Source of the DNA: Rhodobacterales bacterium
GTDB taxonomy: Bacteria > Pseudomonadota > Alphaproteobacteria > Caulobacterales > Hyphomonadaceae
Direction of reading: 5' to 3'
DNA length: 64,000 nucleotides
Assembly: GCA_014763715.1 (NCBI GenBank)
Contig: JACXUV010000018.1
Coordinates: 16,053 to 80,052 of the forward strand
Each line of letters starts with the position of its first letter. The stretch's first letter is position 1. The position numbers and the translations under genes were made by a program. Under the pieces are notes generated by a model. The model saw nothing but the letters and a program-made list of their open reading frames with translations, had not been told where the DNA came from and did no database searches. Of the stretch, positions 1-9,576 are shown one piece after another.

Positions 1-354
1 CAGGCGCGCTATCTGAAGACCGCGCCCAATCCGGTGCACTACACCCGCATGTTCCCCAAGCGCGCCGAGGAAGTGCTGCGCGGCGGGTCGATCTATTGGG
101 TGGTGAAAGGCGCCATCCGCGTGCGCCAGCGGATCGTGGATATCCGTCAGGAACAGGATTCCGAAGGCCGCGACATGTGTGCCCTCGTCTTCGATCCCGA
201 GTTGGTTCGCACCTATGCGCAGGCCAAGCGCCCATTTCAGGGCTGGCGGTATCTGAAGCCGGAAGATGCCCCGCGTGACCTGAAATCCGGTGAGGCGGCA
301 CGGAACATTCCGCCGGACCTGGACACCGCGCTCAAGAATGCGGGTGTCTGGTAA
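1..354 (+). CDS. DUF1489 family protein, 5' end outside window
   Basis: The reading frame is open from base 1, so only the C-terminal 117 residues are visible and the start lies upstream. The segment with KRAEEVL, GGSIYWVVKG and RVRQRI matches the conserved core of the alphaproteobacterial DUF1489 family, small proteins of roughly 140-150 residues with no established function. An internal GTG at base 34 is in frame but lies inside the conserved block, so it is not a likely start. The gene ends 3 bases before the stop codon of the convergent transporter gene. Family assignment is from recalled sequence pattern; no function is claimed. Confidence 0.8.
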   Translation, partial: QARYLKTAPNPVHYTRMFPKRAEEVLRGGSIYWVVKGAIRVRQRIVDIRQEQDSEGRDMCALVFDPELVRTYAQAKRPFQGWRYLKPEDAPRDLKSGEAARNIPPDLDTALKNAGVW

Positions 355-357
355 GCC

Positions 358-1266
358 TCAGGGTGCGACTTCACTGGCAGCGATACGGGCCTCACGCCGG
401 GCTGCGAAGTGGGTTTCGAAGGCCACAACCAGACAGGCGAGGATGATGATAGCCGCCCCGGCATAGAGCCGCACGCTGGGGATTTCCTGAAAGAAAACAT
501 AGCCGAACAGGGACGACCAGATGAGGCCCGTATATTCGAACGGCGCCAGCGTCTGGGCCTTTGCGCGGGCATAAGCCAGCGTCATGAACCACCAGATGCC
601 GATAGCAGCAAAGCCGACAAAGCTGAGGATCGGCCAGGCGTTGGCTTCCGGCAACGGCCCCACAAAGGGCAAGAACGGCAACAGGAACAGGGCAGGCAAC
701 ACGTTCATGAAGGTGACCAGCGTAAGGCTGTCCTCCTCCTTTGTGCGCATGCGCAGAAGAACGATGTTGAGCGCGTAACCGACCGCCGAAACCAGCATCG
801 CCGCGATGCCGTAGATGCGTGTGCCGCCGACCGGGGCGCTGGCGGGCTCGCCTGAAATGGCGATGGCGGCGCCGATAAAGCCGACAATCGACGCACCGAC
901 GGTGATCGGGCTCATCCGCTCGCCCAGAAGGACGCGCGCGATCGGCGCAATCATCAGGGCGGCAGTGAAACCCATCACGACGGCTTCAGCCAGGGTGATC
1001 TGGGTCAGCGCATAGAAGAAGGTGACCGACGACAGGACCTGCGCGATCGACCGCAGCGTGTGGAAGCGGATGGCCTTCCAGCCTGGCATGGGCCGCCGCA
1101 TCGCAATGAACAGGCTGACCATGATCAGCGAGGCGGCAATGTAACGCCAGGCCGTCGCCGTGATGACGCTGGTGCCGCCAAGCGTAATGGCTTTCATGGT
1201 CGCATCCAGCGTACAGCCACAAAGGACCGCCAGGCAGACAAGAATGATGGGATGAGGCAGGCGCAT
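358..1266 (-). CDS. EamA/DMT-family membrane transporter
   Basis: This 302-residue protein is almost entirely hydrophobic, with about ten predicted membrane spans in two repeats, the layout of the drug/metabolite transporter (EamA) family. It would sit in the inner membrane and move a small metabolite, probably outward; the substrate cannot be read from sequence. The N-terminal repeat carries the family-like stretch ITATAWRYIAASLIMVS and the loop LLGERMSP, a typical EamA signature between helices. It is transcribed towards the DUF1489 gene and the two stop codons are only 3 bases apart. The start is the ATG at 1266. Confidence 0.85.
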   Translation of the reverse strand: MRLPHPIILVCLAVLCGCTLDATMKAITLGGTSVITATAWRYIAASLIMVSLFIAMRRPMPGWKAIRFHTLRSIAQVLSSVTFFYALTQITLAEAVVMGFTAALMIAPIARVLLGERMSPITVGASIVGFIGAAIAISGEPASAPVGGTRIYGIAAMLVSAVGYALNIVLLRMRTKEEDSLTLVTFMNVLPALFLLPFLPFVGPLPEANAWPILSFVGFAAIGIWWFMTLAYARAKAQTLAPFEYTGLIWSSLFGYVFFQEIPSVRLYAGAAIIILACLVVAFETHFAARREARIAASEVAP

Positions 1267-1443
1267 GGCCGGGAGCCTTCGCCGGAGCCCGACTTGACGT
1301 CAAGCCGGGAAATGGCGCGCGCTGTGAGGAGCGCTTTCTGATCCGGTTGGCGTCGGGTCAGTCTGTTTCCGCCCAGCTGGTTCCGGTAAACTGGACCCAG
1401 CCGGGCAAAGATCCGGATGAGGAAACATCAGGAGGAGACGGCC

Positions 1444-3240
1444 ATGGCAGAGGATGCACGGCCCGAGGCGTTTGACCCAGGCGCCCTTCGTGACAGGTAT
1501 CGTGCCGAGCGCGACAAACGCCTGCGCAAGGAAGGTAACGACCAGTATGTGAACATGGTGGGCGATTTTGCCCATTTCATCGACGATCCATATTGCGACT
1601 TCGAGCCCCGCGATCCGCTGACGGATCATGTGGAGGTGTGCGTCATCGGCGGTGGCTTCGGCGGGCTGCTGGCGGCGGCCAAACTGCGGGATGCCGGCTT
1701 CGATGACATCCGCATGGTGGAGAAGGGCGGCGACTTTGGTGGCACCTGGTACTGGAACCGCTATCCCGGCGCAGCCTGTGACATCGAGAGCTACATCTAT
1801 CTGCCACTGCTGGAAGAGACCGGGTACATGCCGGTGGAGAAATATTCCCGCGCGCCGGAAATCCTGGAGCACTCCCGCCGCATTGCGCGTCATTATGATC
1901 TCTATCCGAATGCGCTGCTGGGAACGGAAATCACGGGCATAAACTGGGATGAAGCCAGGAATGCCTGGCAGGTTCTGACCAATCGGGGTGACGATTTCAC
2001 GGCGCGGTTCGTTGTCATGTCAAATGGCCCACTGAACCGTCCGAAACTGCCGGGTATTCCGGGGGTGGAAACTTTCAAGGGCCACGCCTTCCACACAAGC
2101 CGTTGGGACTATGACTATACGGGCGGGGATTGTTCCGGCGGACTGGAAAACCTGTCTGACAAGGTGGTCGGCATTATCGGCACGGGCGCCACAGCTGTGC
2201 AGTGCGTGCCGCACCTCGCCCGCGGAGCAAAGCAGCTCTACGTTTTCCAGCGCACGCCCTCATCAGTCGATTATCGCGGGGACCGGCCTACGGACCAGGA
2301 ATGGGCCAAATCGCTGCAGCCGGGCTGGCAAAAGGAGCGGATGGAGAATTTCAACACGCTCGTTTCCGGCGGTTTCGCGCCCGTTGATCTCGTCCAGGAT
2401 GGGTGGACGGACATTATCCGCAACCTGCTGCATATCGCGACGCAGGAAGGCAACCAGAACCTGTCGCCGGAAAAACTGTCCGAACTGGCGGAGCTCGCAG
2501 ACTTCAGGAAAATGGAACAGGTGCGCGCTCGTGTCGACGAGATTGTGGGGGATCCCGCGACGGCTGAGGCGCTGAAGCCGTGGTATCGCCAGTTCTGCAA
2601 GCGCCCATGTTTTCACGATGATTATCTCGCCGCCTTCAACAGGGACAATGTCACGTTGGTGGATACGGAAGGGCAGGGTGTCGATGCGATCACCGAGGAT
2701 GGTATCGTGGTCGGGGGCAGGGAATACAAGGTGGACTGCCTGATCTATGCAACCGGCTTCGAAGTCGGCACGGACTATACGCGCAGGGCTGGCTACAACC
2801 CGGTTGGCCGGAATGGTGTGTCGCTGGCGCAGGCATGGGAAAACGGCATGCGGAGCCAGCACGGCATGTTCGTGTGCGGATTCCCGAACCTCTTCGTGAT
2901 GGGGCCTGCGCAGGCGGGCTTCACAGCGAACTACCCGCACTTGCTGGCAGAACAGGCCGTTCAGATTGGCTATACGCTGGCAGAAGCCAGGGCGCGTCAG
3001 GCGGGGCGCTTCGAACTGACGGAAGAGGCGGAGCAGGCCTGGGTCGATACAATCATCGACAAGGCCATGTTGCGCCGGAAGTTCCTGGAAGAGTGTACAC
3101 CCGGATATTACAACAATGAAGGCAAGCCCGGGGATCGGAGCAATCAGGATGCGTCCTATGGGGCCGGACCTGATCCCTACTTCGCCATCCTGAAAGCATG
3201 GCGGGAAGAGGGGGAACTGGCGGGGCTGGCGCTCGCTTGA
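1444..3240 (+). CDS. Flavin-containing monooxygenase, Baeyer-Villiger type
   Basis: A 598-residue flavoprotein expected to insert oxygen into ketones or oxidise heteroatoms using FAD and NADPH in the cytoplasm. An FAD Rossmann motif (GGGFGG, residues 69-74), the Baeyer-Villiger fingerprint F211-x-G-x3-H217-x3-W221, and a second dinucleotide motif GTGAT near residues 246-250 are visible. An N-terminal extension of about 60 residues precedes the FAD domain, as in the cyclohexanone/steroid/phenylacetone monooxygenase-like group. The ATG at 1444 is chosen because AGGAGGA (1430-1436) sits 7 bases upstream; an in-frame ATG at 1417 lacks such a site. It stands alone, convergent with the vWA gene, so the substrate is unknown. 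Confidence 0.88.
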   Translation: MAEDARPEAFDPGALRDRYRAERDKRLRKEGNDQYVNMVGDFAHFIDDPYCDFEPRDPLTDHVEVCVIGGGFGGLLAAAKLRDAGFDDIRMVEKGGDFGGTWYWNRYPGAACDIESYIYLPLLEETGYMPVEKYSRAPEILEHSRRIARHYDLYPNALLGTEITGINWDEARNAWQVLTNRGDDFTARFVVMSNGPLNRPKLPGIPGVETFKGHAFHTSRWDYDYTGGDCSGGLENLSDKVVGIIGTGATAVQCVPHLARGAKQLYVFQRTPSSVDYRGDRPTDQEWAKSLQPGWQKERMENFNTLVSGGFAPVDLVQDGWTDIIRNLLHIATQEGNQNLSPEKLSELAELADFRKMEQVRARVDEIVGDPATAEALKPWYRQFCKRPCFHDDYLAAFNRDNVTLVDTEGQGVDAITEDGIVVGGREYKVDCLIYATGFEVGTDYTRRAGYNPVGRNGVSLAQAWENGMRSQHGMFVCGFPNLFVMGPAQAGFTANYPHLLAEQAVQIGYTLAEARARQAGRFELTEEAEQAWVDTIIDKAMLRRKFLEECTPGYYNNEGKPGDRSNQDASYGAGPDPYFAILKAWREEGELAGLALA

Positions 3241-3261
3241 GCGGCCCCGCCATGCCGGGGA

Positions 3262-4569
3262 TCAGTAGGTGATGCGCAGGTCCGAAATGGACTGGGCGAT
3301 CTTCGTGTAGGCGTCTTTCAGTTCGTCCGCACTGTCGGGCGTAAAGGCATATTCCGTGCTCGTGGCGCAGTATTCGAGGACTTCACGGCCGGCTCTGGGG
3401 GCCTGGAAGGCCACTGTGTAAATGCGCACGCCTTCATCCTTGATATTGTCGCAGAGCTTTTTCGCCTGCGCGAAGGAATCTCCGTGACCGTCAGCATAGT
3501 TGTACTCGATGTTGAACTCGCCATCGGTCATGATGATCATGGCCTTGGCTGAATCCGGCTCGTCATAGGCGAGTGGTTTGGAGGCTGACGGCCAAACGCT
3601 ATCCCAGTTGGGAGCTAGCAGGTACCAGCCCCACGCGATCCCGATATGACCGGCAGTATTTCCGCTCGCGCGCAGATCGTCGATGTAGTCATATAGGTCG
3701 TCCCGGTCATCCGTGAGGGGAAGGGGAGGGGTCGGGTTGCACGACTGCTCTTCCCAGCGGCGATAGTAGGGATTGTATACTGCTTCAGCTGCTTCGATCC
3801 ATTCATTCGGGCCGGGATCTGCATCTGTAAGGGCCTGCGAACCCAGCCGTTCTTTCACGCACGTGTTGTTGACTGTATAGCTGGACCATTTCTTACACCC
3901 ATTTCTATTGGAACTTATGCAGGCAGTATAGGTGCGTTTGGGTTGTTCGTTCGTGACCGCAGTGAAGTAATCGCCTGCATCTGCCATGGTCGAATAGGAC
4001 GCCATGCCGAGGCGGACCTTGCCCAGGTTTGCTTCGGGATTTTTCGGGAGGAGGACGTCCACAGCATCATAGGCGGCATCCTTGAGCGCTCGCATCTTGC
4101 TTGTGCCCATGGAACCGGAAACGTCGAAGACGAACGTGACGTCGACATTGCCGATCCCGTAGGTCGAGCCGGAGACGATTGTGAATTCCAGATAGTGATA
4201 GCCGATCAGTTCTGTCAGCGTGGTTTCCTGCTGGCACTTGATCGTGGCGTTGATGTCCTGGGTGCCTTTGGAAAAGTTTACCTCGACGGGCTTGCAGGAG
4301 ACGGCATAGTTCTTCGCTTTCACCACGCCATCGACGAAATCATTGATGTAGTTGGCGATCTCTGCCTGCGACTTGCCAGCCTGCATCTCGCGCGAGCCGG
4401 CAATTACGGCATTATCCATTGTATACTGGAGGAATTGGCGGCTCGTATTCGTATTCTGCAGGTCGATTGCAATACCGACGAGCACCAGAATCGGCACGAT
4501 CGCGATCGCCAGAATGATCGCGACATTCCCCTCACGGTTCCTGATCCAAGTCGTAAGCCGGTTCAGCAT
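3262..4569 (-). CDS. TadG-like pilus-assembly protein with vWA domain
   Basis: A 435-residue protein with a short cytoplasmic N-terminus ending RNREGNVAII and one membrane helix (about residues 17-37), the typical TadE/TadG start. The rest is predicted extracytoplasmic. A von Willebrand factor A domain follows, with an intact metal-ion-dependent adhesion site DVSGSMG near residue 150 and the later MTDGE motif. Four cysteine-containing insertions suggest disulfides. TadG proteins belong to Flp/tight-adherence pilus systems, but no other tad gene is in the window, so this is an orphan. The 5' leader contains a 7-bp inverted repeat (4591-4612). Confidence 0.85.
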   Translation of the reverse strand: MLNRLTTWIRNREGNVAIILAIAIVPILVLVGIAIDLQNTNTSRQFLQYTMDNAVIAGSREMQAGKSQAEIANYINDFVDGVVKAKNYAVSCKPVEVNFSKGTQDINATIKCQQETTLTELIGYHYLEFTIVSGSTYGIGNVDVTFVFDVSGSMGTSKMRALKDAAYDAVDVLLPKNPEANLGKVRLGMASYSTMADAGDYFTAVTNEQPKRTYTACISSNRNGCKKWSSYTVNNTCVKERLGSQALTDADPGPNEWIEAAEAVYNPYYRRWEEQSCNPTPPLPLTDDRDDLYDYIDDLRASGNTAGHIGIAWGWYLLAPNWDSVWPSASKPLAYDEPDSAKAMIIMTDGEFNIEYNYADGHGDSFAQAKKLCDNIKDEGVRIYTVAFQAPRAGREVLEYCATSTEYAFTPDSADELKDAYTKIAQSISDLRITY

Positions 4570-4590
4570 AAGTTTGTCCCACTGTTAGAA

Positions 4591-4612
4591 CACCCATGAT
4601 GGATTATGGGTG
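4591..4612. repeat. Inverted repeat in the leader of the vWA gene
   Basis: CACCCAT (4591-4597) and ATGGGTG (4606-4612) form a perfect 7-bp inverted repeat with an 8-base spacer, 22 bases upstream of the ATG at 4569. It could be an operator or an RNA hairpin close to the ribosome binding site. The rest of the 4570-4853 intergenic region shows no gene that I can support. Confidence 0.35.
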
Positions 4613-4853
4613 ATTAACGTTTCCAGCGGCCTAAGAGTCTTGTGAAAACTCCTTACGGATCAAAAGCTTTCGGTAATGAATTGTTGCGCTCTGCCCATGC
4701 CGACGGGGGGCGCGCTGTGTTCAACATGCTTCAGGTTACAAGGTTCAATACTGGCCATGCTGTGCGGCATCGTGCAGATAGCCCGAGTGAGGAAAATCGC
4801 ATGGATTGCAGTACGGCCTGGTGCCCGTATGGCATACGCGAAGGTGTGAATGA

Positions 4854-5675
4854 ATGGATCTGATCGTTCAGTATGGCCCATTGCTGGTGGCGCTTGCTGC
4901 AGCTGGTGCGGCTGCAGGCCTTGCCGCTGGCCTGTTCGGCATCGGCGGCGGGGCGATCATCGTGCCGGTCCTGTACTTCCTGTTCGATGCCATGGGCTAT
5001 GGCGAGACGGCCATGCATGTTGCCGTGTCCACATCGCTGGCCACCATCATCCTGACATCGGCGCGCAGCGTCAGCGCGCATAACAGTCACGGCGCGGTTG
5101 ACTGGTCTATCATCCGAGGCTGGGCGCCGTGGATCGTACTGGGCGCGCTGGCAGGCATGTCTCTCACCGGGTTCCTGTCGAAGCGGGCATTGCTGGGCAT
5201 TTTCGGATCGCTCGCATTCCTGCTCTCGGCGCAGCTTTTCTTCGGTCGTCCTACCTGGCGATTGGCAGATGACATGCCCAGGGGGCCGTTGCGGGCCGCA
5301 CTCGGCATGGCTGTCGGTGCGCTGTCGGCTCTGATGGGGATCGGTGGGGGGACTTTCGGCGTCAGCCTGATGACGCTCTATGGCCGGCCGATCCACCAGG
5401 CCGTGGCGACGGCGGCAGGCTGGGGTGTCGCAATTGGTCTGCCTTCCGCAATTGCCGCCATCTTCATCGGCTGGGGGCGGGAAGGGCTTCCGCCATTCTC
5501 GCTTGGCCATGTGAACCTTGCGGCCTTTGCGCTGATCTCTCTGTTTACCGTCACCATGGCCCCCGTTGGGGCGTCTCTGGCCCACAAGCTGGATGCGATG
5601 CGCCTGCGCCGGATGTTTGCCGTGCTGCTGGCGCTGGTCGCGGCGCGGATGCTGTGGAACGCGCTCGGCCTGTGA
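4854..5675 (+). CDS. TauE/SafE-family sulfite exporter-like membrane protein
   Basis: A 273-residue membrane protein with about eight hydrophobic helices in two halves. Each half carries the glycine-rich TauE/SafE signature: GLFGIGGGAIIVP at about residues 26-38 and GIGGGTFGVS at about residues 162-171. Members export or import sulfite, organosulfonates or related anions; the substrate here is unknown. The gene is convergent with the HupE-like gene, with only 4 bases between stop codons, and has no functional partner nearby. The start is the ATG at 4854. Confidence 0.87.
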   Translation: MDLIVQYGPLLVALAAAGAAAGLAAGLFGIGGGAIIVPVLYFLFDAMGYGETAMHVAVSTSLATIILTSARSVSAHNSHGAVDWSIIRGWAPWIVLGALAGMSLTGFLSKRALLGIFGSLAFLLSAQLFFGRPTWRLADDMPRGPLRAALGMAVGALSALMGIGGGTFGVSLMTLYGRPIHQAVATAAGWGVAIGLPSAIAAIFIGWGREGLPPFSLGHVNLAAFALISLFTVTMAPVGASLAHKLDAMRLRRMFAVLLALVAARMLWNALGL

Positions 5676-5679
5676 CGGG

Positions 5680-6687
5680 TCAGATGTTGAAGAAAGCTGC
5701 CGCGATCCGCTCAATGGCCCAGTAGCTGCCCATGAAGCCGATGAAGTAGGCGAGCGCCGTGCGCACCATCACCATGCGTTTCTCGGCAAGCCGGTGGATC
5801 AGGAACGCCACCAGCAGCAGAGCGCAAACGAACATGACCTGTCCGGCCTCCACGCCCACATTGAACAGCAACAGGGCCATGGCTTCGGCTCCTTTGGGCA
5901 GGCCGATCTCCGCCAGTGCTCCGGCAAAGCCAAAGCCGTGGATCAGGCCGAAACCGAACGCGATGGCCCACGGGATACGCTGGCTGAGCGTATTCCAGCC
6001 CTTGATGCGGTGGATGGCTTCGGCGCCCAGCAGGGCGATGCTCATCGCGATAGTGATCTCGACGGGCGGGCCCGGCAGGGTGATCCCACCCAGTGTGGCC
6101 GCAGCCAGAGTTATGGAATGCGCAACGGTGAAGGCCGTCAGCGTCAGCAACAGCTGCCGGGGCCGCACAAGCAGCACCATGCCGAGGACGAAGAGCAGGT
6201 GATCCCAGCCGAAGAGGATATGCTCGACACCGATCCGGAAATACGTGGCCACTGGCGCGCCAGCCGGAACCGTCAGGTCCAGCTCCGGTGAGGTGGGTCT
6301 CAGGACAGCGCCGATGTCATCCCCTTCAAGGCGGTCGATACGCACGAAAGCATCCGTCAGGGTACGTTCCAGTCCATCGATACGGATTACGCCCTGGTTC
6401 AGGTCACACTGCGTCGTCCAGCGTTGCACCAGCGTGCCGCCGACTGAAGTGACGTATTCGCTTTCACGCCCGCAGGTCTCAGGAAAGACCGGGTCGATCT
6501 TCAGGCGGCGCCCGTCCAGAACAGGCTGCTTCCAGGTGACCTCATAGGTGCCGGGGGTGACCTCGGTCACTTCCAGATAAGCCGGGCGCACTTCATGTGC
6601 CGCAGCTGGGGCTGCCATTGCCAGCCACATGGCAAGGCCAGTCAGGCAGGCGGCCAGCCAGCGAACCAGGGCAAACCTACTCGGCAT
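5680..6687 (-). CDS. HupE/UreJ-family membrane protein, extended form
   Basis: A 335-residue protein with a signal peptide ending near AAPAAAHEVRP, a periplasmic domain of about 150 residues, and a C-terminal multi-helix HupE/UreJ domain containing HILFGWDHLLFVLG and the His/Gly-rich GFGLIHGFGFAG. Short HupE proteins are nickel or cobalt permeases; this long form with an N-terminal exported domain has no established substrate. The ATG at 6687 is preferred because it gives a proper signal peptide and overlaps the end of the upstream PpiC gene by 11 bases, which implies translational coupling. An ATG at 6753 is in frame but would add a non-signal-like extension. It is the last gene of a DUF3604-PpiC-HupE operon. 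Confidence 0.82.
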   Translation of the reverse strand: MPSRFALVRWLAACLTGLAMWLAMAAPAAAHEVRPAYLEVTEVTPGTYEVTWKQPVLDGRRLKIDPVFPETCGRESEYVTSVGGTLVQRWTTQCDLNQGVIRIDGLERTLTDAFVRIDRLEGDDIGAVLRPTSPELDLTVPAGAPVATYFRIGVEHILFGWDHLLFVLGMVLLVRPRQLLLTLTAFTVAHSITLAAATLGGITLPGPPVEITIAMSIALLGAEAIHRIKGWNTLSQRIPWAIAFGFGLIHGFGFAGALAEIGLPKGAEAMALLLFNVGVEAGQVMFVCALLLVAFLIHRLAEKRMVMVRTALAYFIGFMGSYWAIERIAAAFFNI

Positions 6688-7543
6688 TGATGCCTTCGAC
6701 CTCAACTTTGTAGCGGGCGATGATGTCCTGAATGGCCTTTTCATTGGCCTCACGCCGGGTCTGGTCCTGCCAGTCGGCGAGCACCGCCTCTTTCACGTCT
6801 TCGAAGGGCTGCAGCTGTGGCGGTGTGTTGGCGCTAACGTGCACAAGATGCACGCCCAGAGCCGACCGGACTGGCCCGGTCCAGACCTCCGAGGCCGGCG
6901 TGGCGGCGATTGCCTCAGCGAATTCCGCACCGAACAGGCGTACGACTTCGCGAAGCGGCAGGTCGCCATAGGCACGTTGCAGCATGAATGGGTCCCCGGC
7001 TTCTCTCCAGTCCCCGCCGGCATTCAGCTTGCCGAGCATGTCTTCTGCGTCACTTGTTGCCTTGGCTCCGCGTGTGTCCTCGCTGAAGAAGACCTGTTGG
7101 AACGTTATTTTCTGAGGCTCTGTGAACCGGTCAGCATGGGTTTCATACCACGCGCGCAACACGGCATCGTCCGGCGTTTCCTCGCGTGCGAGGTCGGCCA
7201 CCATGAAAGTCATTTTCTGCGCCAGTCTTCGCGTGACGATCGTGTCGCCTTCATCGAGGCCGAGGCGTTTGGCTTCGCGGGCAAGCGCCTCGTCACGCAC
7301 ATAGTCGTTCACCATGGCGACCATGTCTTCGCCGGACGGCAGGGCGCCTGCCTCAGCGGCGTAGATCGAGGCCAGCCTTTCGAGATCGGCGTTCGTTACC
7401 CGTATGGTGCGTGTTTCATCGGCGCGCCGGGATGCCACGACATTCCACGCGATGAACACTACCAGGGCGGCGAAGATGAAATGCACGAGTGGCTCGCGCA
7501 ACAGCACGGGCCAGCGGCGCGCCTGTTCGGTCTTGTCGGTCAA
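6677..7543 (-). CDS. Parvulin-type peptidyl-prolyl isomerase, membrane-anchored
   Basis: A 288-residue protein with a short cytoplasmic tail, one membrane helix (about residues 19-37) and a periplasmic region in the style of PpiC/SurA-type chaperone-isomerases. An N-terminal helical region (VNDYVRDEALAREAKRLGL) is followed by a rotamase-like segment with ITFQQVFFS and SALGVHLVHV. It would assist folding or insertion of envelope proteins, possibly its operon partners. The initiation codon is TTG at 7543, with AGGAA 6 bases upstream and no better in-frame start. It lies 17 bases after the DUF3604 gene and overlaps the HupE-like gene. Confidence 0.82.
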   Translation of the reverse strand: MTDKTEQARRWPVLLREPLVHFIFAALVVFIAWNVVASRRADETRTIRVTNADLERLASIYAAEAGALPSGEDMVAMVNDYVRDEALAREAKRLGLDEGDTIVTRRLAQKMTFMVADLAREETPDDAVLRAWYETHADRFTEPQKITFQQVFFSEDTRGAKATSDAEDMLGKLNAGGDWREAGDPFMLQRAYGDLPLREVVRLFGAEFAEAIAATPASEVWTGPVRSALGVHLVHVSANTPPQLQPFEDVKEAVLADWQDQTRREANEKAIQDIIARYKVEVEGINAE

Positions 7544-7560
7544 AGTGAGTTCCTGTCGCG

Positions 7561-9486
7561 TCAGCCGCCGGGGATGTACCAGATCGGGGAGGTGTAGGCG
7601 CGTTCCTGGATCGTCTCCGGCACGTCAGGCCGCGGCGGGGTGCCATTGCGCATGGCTTCCCAGGTCGACCAGCGGCAGGATGGATTTTCCAGCACACGGA
7701 CATAATAGGTCGTCCGTCGGGCCGGATCAAAGTCCGGATCTGTCCACAGGGCTTTCAGTTCATTTGCCCCTTGGTTTGATGGCGTACAGGTCGACATGTC
7801 GACGCTGGCGCCATTGTCCGTGCAGCGGCGGGTGGAGGGATCGGGCGTGCCATTGTCACAGGCAACATCGATCACGTCTTCGCCCTCGCTGGTTACTTTG
7901 ACCACCTGAAGACGCTGGAGCGTACCGCCATTCGGATCGCGCTGGGCCCAAGCGATAAATGCTGGTGCTGCGCCCGTTCCAACAAGATCCCCGCCCATGG
8001 GTACGCCACCTTCATAGGCTTCGTGGGCAAGGTTTGCGGAATTGAGCATGTCCTTGTCATAGCCGAAGCCGCCGAAGAACCGCACTTTCATGCGCGGTCC
8101 GGTCGTGGCGAAGGTTTCCTTGCGGCGGAAGGCATCGAAGATGGCCTCGCGCGTGTTTTCCTCTGCCCACACGCCGGTCAGGCCGCTGGCGCTCCAGCGG
8201 GAGAACCAGTTGGTTGCGCTCTTGACGACCGGATTATCCTCCGGCTGGTCAGCCCAGCCTGTCGTGCCGGGGAAGGGGACGGAACCGCGCGCCACCGGCG
8301 TGCCATCCACAATGCCGATTTTGGACCAGTAGTCCGCCTCGGAATATGCGCCCCCGGCCACGTGGCTGTCAGATGCCGCGACCAGCCCGAAACGGAAGGG
8401 ATCGAATCCCTTTTCTTCCTGCATCTTCAGCCCGTTGCGGTACGCCTCCCGGACATAGGAGCCGTTCGTCGCCCCCACCGTGTAGGAACCCAGTAGCTGG
8501 TCGTAGATCTCGAAATTTGCCCACTCGTCATTGGGTGAAAGGTCCGGATGGGTTTCGCTCGTGCCTTTTACTTGTGTGACCTCCACCAGAGGCTCGTTGC
8601 GCATGCGCTGTTCGGCATAGGCCGTGTCCATTGGCTCGCCATTATATGTTTCCAGACGGAACATCTGTCCGTCAGATACATTGGAATTGTGCGGGATGGA
8701 GATGACTTCCATACCGACTTCACGCTGGGCATCCATCCAGTTCCAGAGGTCTTCCGGATTGGTCGAGTCCAGCGAGGAAAAGGCGCGGACGGGTGCTTTG
8801 CCCTTGAAGAAGACATTGCGGTGCAAATTGCCGCCGCCGAAGCCGCCAGTCTCGTCCGGTGACGTGACGGAGGTGAACTCATAGGCTGCGAAAGTCGTGA
8901 ATTTGCCCGGCTGATAATACTTGTCAGCTGCCGCGACGTTCTGCAGCCAGACGGAGTTGATCGTATCGAGGTCATACATGTCCTCGATCGGCTTGCCGGT
9001 GCGCACTGACATGCCGACGCCCTGGAACGCTGCGGTGATCTTCTCCGGATCCGTCGAGAACATCTCCTTTGCGCGCGGCAGTTCGGAGAGCCTGGTTCCG
9101 GGCGTATCCATGGCCGGGAGAATGCCGAGATATTCGGCGTGGTCCGTCACAGTGTAGAAATCGAGCGGGCCGCCCGCGATGGTCATGTCAAAGCCAGAGG
9201 GGTGCTGGATCGTTTCCCCTTGCGCGAAGCGATAGGCATCGTCAGCTGTGCGGCGCACGTTGAAAATGTAGGCGTCAAAGCTGGAGCGCGTATGGATGTG
9301 CAGGTCGCCGAAATAGGCGTTGCGGTCCGGATTGTATCCCGCGGTTCTGCCAGCCTGTTCGGTCGATGCTGCAGACGGTGCCGAAGATGCCGCGTCGTCA
9401 GACTGGGGTTCTGCCGATTGGGTACCTGTGCCACTACAGGCGCCAAACGCCATGAGCACGGCCAGGGCCGTTGCTTGCCTCAACAT
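7561..9486 (-). CDS. DUF3604 family exported protein, PHP-like
   Basis: A 641-residue protein with an N-terminal signal that ends in a lipobox-like FGAC at Cys17 and a Ser/Ala/Gln-rich linker, so it is probably a lipoprotein. The core begins with GDLHIHTRSSFDA (from residue 60), resembling the metal-binding HxH start of PHP phosphoesterases; later motifs include VTDHAEYLG, SIPHNSN and ASDSHVAGG, each supplying possible metal ligands. DUF3604 proteins have no established substrate. The ATG at 9486 is chosen because GGGAGGA lies directly upstream; an in-frame start at 9501 lacks one. It is the first gene of the three-gene operon with PpiC and HupE-like. Confidence 0.85.
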   Translation of the reverse strand: MLRQATALAVLMAFGACSGTGTQSAEPQSDDAASSAPSAASTEQAGRTAGYNPDRNAYFGDLHIHTRSSFDAYIFNVRRTADDAYRFAQGETIQHPSGFDMTIAGGPLDFYTVTDHAEYLGILPAMDTPGTRLSELPRAKEMFSTDPEKITAAFQGVGMSVRTGKPIEDMYDLDTINSVWLQNVAAADKYYQPGKFTTFAAYEFTSVTSPDETGGFGGGNLHRNVFFKGKAPVRAFSSLDSTNPEDLWNWMDAQREVGMEVISIPHNSNVSDGQMFRLETYNGEPMDTAYAEQRMRNEPLVEVTQVKGTSETHPDLSPNDEWANFEIYDQLLGSYTVGATNGSYVREAYRNGLKMQEEKGFDPFRFGLVAASDSHVAGGAYSEADYWSKIGIVDGTPVARGSVPFPGTTGWADQPEDNPVVKSATNWFSRWSASGLTGVWAEENTREAIFDAFRRKETFATTGPRMKVRFFGGFGYDKDMLNSANLAHEAYEGGVPMGGDLVGTGAAPAFIAWAQRDPNGGTLQRLQVVKVTSEGEDVIDVACDNGTPDPSTRRCTDNGASVDMSTCTPSNQGANELKALWTDPDFDPARRTTYYVRVLENPSCRWSTWEAMRNGTPPRPDVPETIQERAYTSPIWYIPGG

Positions 9487-9576
9487 GTATTCCTCCCTCA
9501 CGCGCCTTGTTTTGGCACTGCGAATGCAGTTTGAGCGCGATCGGGAGGCCTGTCCAGTCTGACGTTGGGGCTGGGC

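Noticed and set aside
4642..4863. 73-residue frame before the TauE-like gene
   Set aside because: No ribosome site, unusual composition and no resemblance to known proteins.
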